This document shows, in pieces, positions 5,949-7,113 of a stretch of DNA of 7,113 nucleotides. The stretch is from a bacterium. Its GTDB lineage: Bacteria > Patescibacteriota > Patescibacteriia > JAACEG01. Each line of letters begins with the position of its first letter. Position 1 is the stretch's first letter. Made by a program: the position numbers and the translations under genes. The stretch spans positions 1 through 7,113 of the forward strand of contig JALULG010000178.1 in NCBI GenBank assembly GCA_027040785.1, written 5' to 3'. The notes below the pieces were generated by a model. It saw only the letters and a program-made list of their open reading frames with translations. It was not told the origin of the DNA and searched no databases.

Positions 5949-7100
5949 ATGTTTGAAAGAACGAAAAATATTAGATTATCACCAATCAAAGAAATGGAAC
6001 TCCGGGCAAGTAAAATTCCTGGAGTTGTTTCTTTGGCGCAAGGAATTCCTTCTTTTGATACCGATGATTATATTAAAGAAAAAACAATTGAAAAAATTAG
6101 AGAAGGGAAGGTTGCTAAGTATTCATTATCTCCGGGTTTATTGGAATTGAGGGAAACCATAGAAGAAAAATTAGCCGAAGAAGAGATGTATTATGATTTT
6201 GAAACGGAAATTTTGGTTACCGCAGGTTCCATAGAGGCGATAACCGCCACTTTGTTGGCGATTTTAAATACCGGTGACGAAGTTTTAATTCCAACTCCAA
6301 CCTATACATCTTATCAAGAAGCGATAAAAGTGGCCGGAGGGAAACCGGTGTTTGTGGATTTGGTGGAAGAAAACGGTTGGTCTTTTTCATTGGATAATTT
6401 CAAGAAAAAGATTAATCAAAAAACAAGAGCCATTTTGTTTTGCAATCCCAATAATCCGACGGGAACCATTTATTCTAAAAAAGAATTACTTGATTTGGCT
6501 AATATCGCCAAAGAAAAAAATATATTTATTTTAAGCGATGAGGTTTATAAGGATTTTATTTATTCAGACGAACCTTTATATACTTTGGCGAAAAATTCTG
6601 ATTTTAGAAAGAACGTAATCAGAATATTTAGCTTTTCAAAAAGTTATGCTATGACCGGTTGGCGAATAGGGTTTTTACACTCTGATGTTTCAAATGTCAG
6701 AGAGATTTTAAAAATTCATGATAGCTTGGTTACTTGCGCGCCGGTAGTTTCTCAGTATGCCGGTTTGGCGGCTTTTAATTTGGACACAAAGATTATTGAA
6801 AAATATAAAAAAGAATACCTAAAAAGAAGAGATTTGATTTGTGAGCGATTGGACGATTTAAAAAATTTTTTTTCTTATCAAAAACCCAACAGTTCTTATT
6901 TTGTTTTTCCAAAATATCATCATAAAAAAATTTCCAGTTGGGATTTTGCCATTGAATTGTTGGAGAAAGCTAAAATAGTTGTTGTTCCGGGTATAGCTTT
7001 TGGTCCCAGCGGGGAAGGGCACTTAAGATTGTCTTTTGGTAGAACGGAAGATGATATAAATTTATTTTTTGATCGTTTAAAGAAGTATTTAAAAAAATAA
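5949..7100 (+). CDS. PLP-dependent aminotransferase, class I/II (aspartate aminotransferase-like)
   Basis: A fold-type I pyridoxal-phosphate enzyme that moves an amino group between an amino acid and a 2-oxoacid. The 383-residue product fits the prokaryotic aspartate aminotransferase subgroup. In order: the SLAQGIPSF substrate-proximal segment (28-36), YSLSPGLLELRE (58-69), NPNNPTG (166-172, Asn169 near PLP), SDEVY (196-200, Asp197 pairing with the PLP ring nitrogen), SFSKSYAMTGWRIG (228-241, Lys231 forming the internal aldimine) and the C-terminal HLRLSFG (358-364, Arg360 binding the substrate carboxylate). All catalytic residues are present, so the enzyme should be active. The amino-acid preference cannot be read from sequence; aspartate, aromatic or alanine specificity are all possible. 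The start at ATG 5949 is one base after the serS stop and has no Shine-Dalgarno site. No terminator follows. Confidence 0.92.
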   Translation: MFERTKNIRLSPIKEMELRASKIPGVVSLAQGIPSFDTDDYIKEKTIEKIREGKVAKYSLSPGLLELRETIEEKLAEEEMYYDFETEILVTAGSIEAITATLLAILNTGDEVLIPTPTYTSYQEAIKVAGGKPVFVDLVEENGWSFSLDNFKKKINQKTRAILFCNPNNPTGTIYSKKELLDLANIAKEKNIFILSDEVYKDFIYSDEPLYTLAKNSDFRKNVIRIFSFSKSYAMTGWRIGFLHSDVSNVREILKIHDSLVTCAPVVSQYAGLAAFNLDTKIIEKYKKEYLKRRDLICERLDDLKNFFSYQKPNSSYFVFPKYHHKKISSWDFAIELLEKAKIVVVPGIAFGPSGEGHLRLSFGRTEDDINLFFDRLKKYLKK

Positions 7101-7101
7101 T

Positions 7102-7113
7102 ATGTATTTTTTC
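7102..7113 (+). CDS. Possible start of a further gene (four codons visible)
   Basis: An ATG one base after the aminotransferase stop opens a frame (MYFF) to the window edge. The one-base gap matches the serS-aminotransferase junction, and no terminator lies between, so another operon member may begin here. Four codons give no clue to the product. Confidence 0.3.

Noticed and set aside
5953..6534. Short + strand frames inside the aminotransferase gene
   Set aside because: They overlap a conserved full-length aminotransferase in another frame and show Trp/Lys-rich shadow composition.

Overview
The window is AT-rich (about 30-35% GC by eye) and almost entirely coding. Every supported gene is on the + strand, and most intergenic gaps are only a few bases. 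The tight packing, near-absence of Shine-Dalgarno sites, lysine/isoleucine-rich proteins and family variants (a LysRS with a shortened motif 3, a SerRS with an NNTALASPR-type motif 3, an archaeal-type FAD synthase-like nucleotidyltransferase) suggest a bacterium of the Candidate Phyla Radiation (Patescibacteria, perhaps Parcubacteria). That placement is an inference from sequence style; there is no marker gene to prove it. TGA and TAA/TAG all act as stops and no gene has an in-frame TGA, so the standard bacterial code fits.

Layout: (1) Positions 2-1828 hold the 3' part of a penicillin-binding protein 2 gene whose first codons lie before the window. (2) Positions 1825-2657 look like one complete transcription unit. 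A TTGACA-17 bp-TATACT promoter overlaps the PBP2 stop codon, followed by greA, a small acyl-carrier-protein-like gene without the usual phosphopantetheine serine, and a strong hairpin plus T-tract terminator. (3) A second promoter (TTGACA-17 bp-TATTAT) starts inside that terminator's T-tract and drives lysS, a RibL/TagD-type nucleotidyltransferase, serS and a class I PLP aminotransferase, with gaps of 2, 6 and 1 bases. No terminator is seen at the window end, and an ATG at 7102 may begin another gene.

Function: the genes cover cell-wall elongation (PBP2), rescue of stalled transcription (GreA), tRNA charging with lysine and serine, probable nucleotide-cofactor or activated-headgroup synthesis, and amino-acid transamination. 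The set is mainly housekeeping. I see no defence system, mobile element, CRISPR array, tRNA or rRNA. The most anomalous item is the ACP-like protein. I found no evidence for a wholly new multi-gene system.
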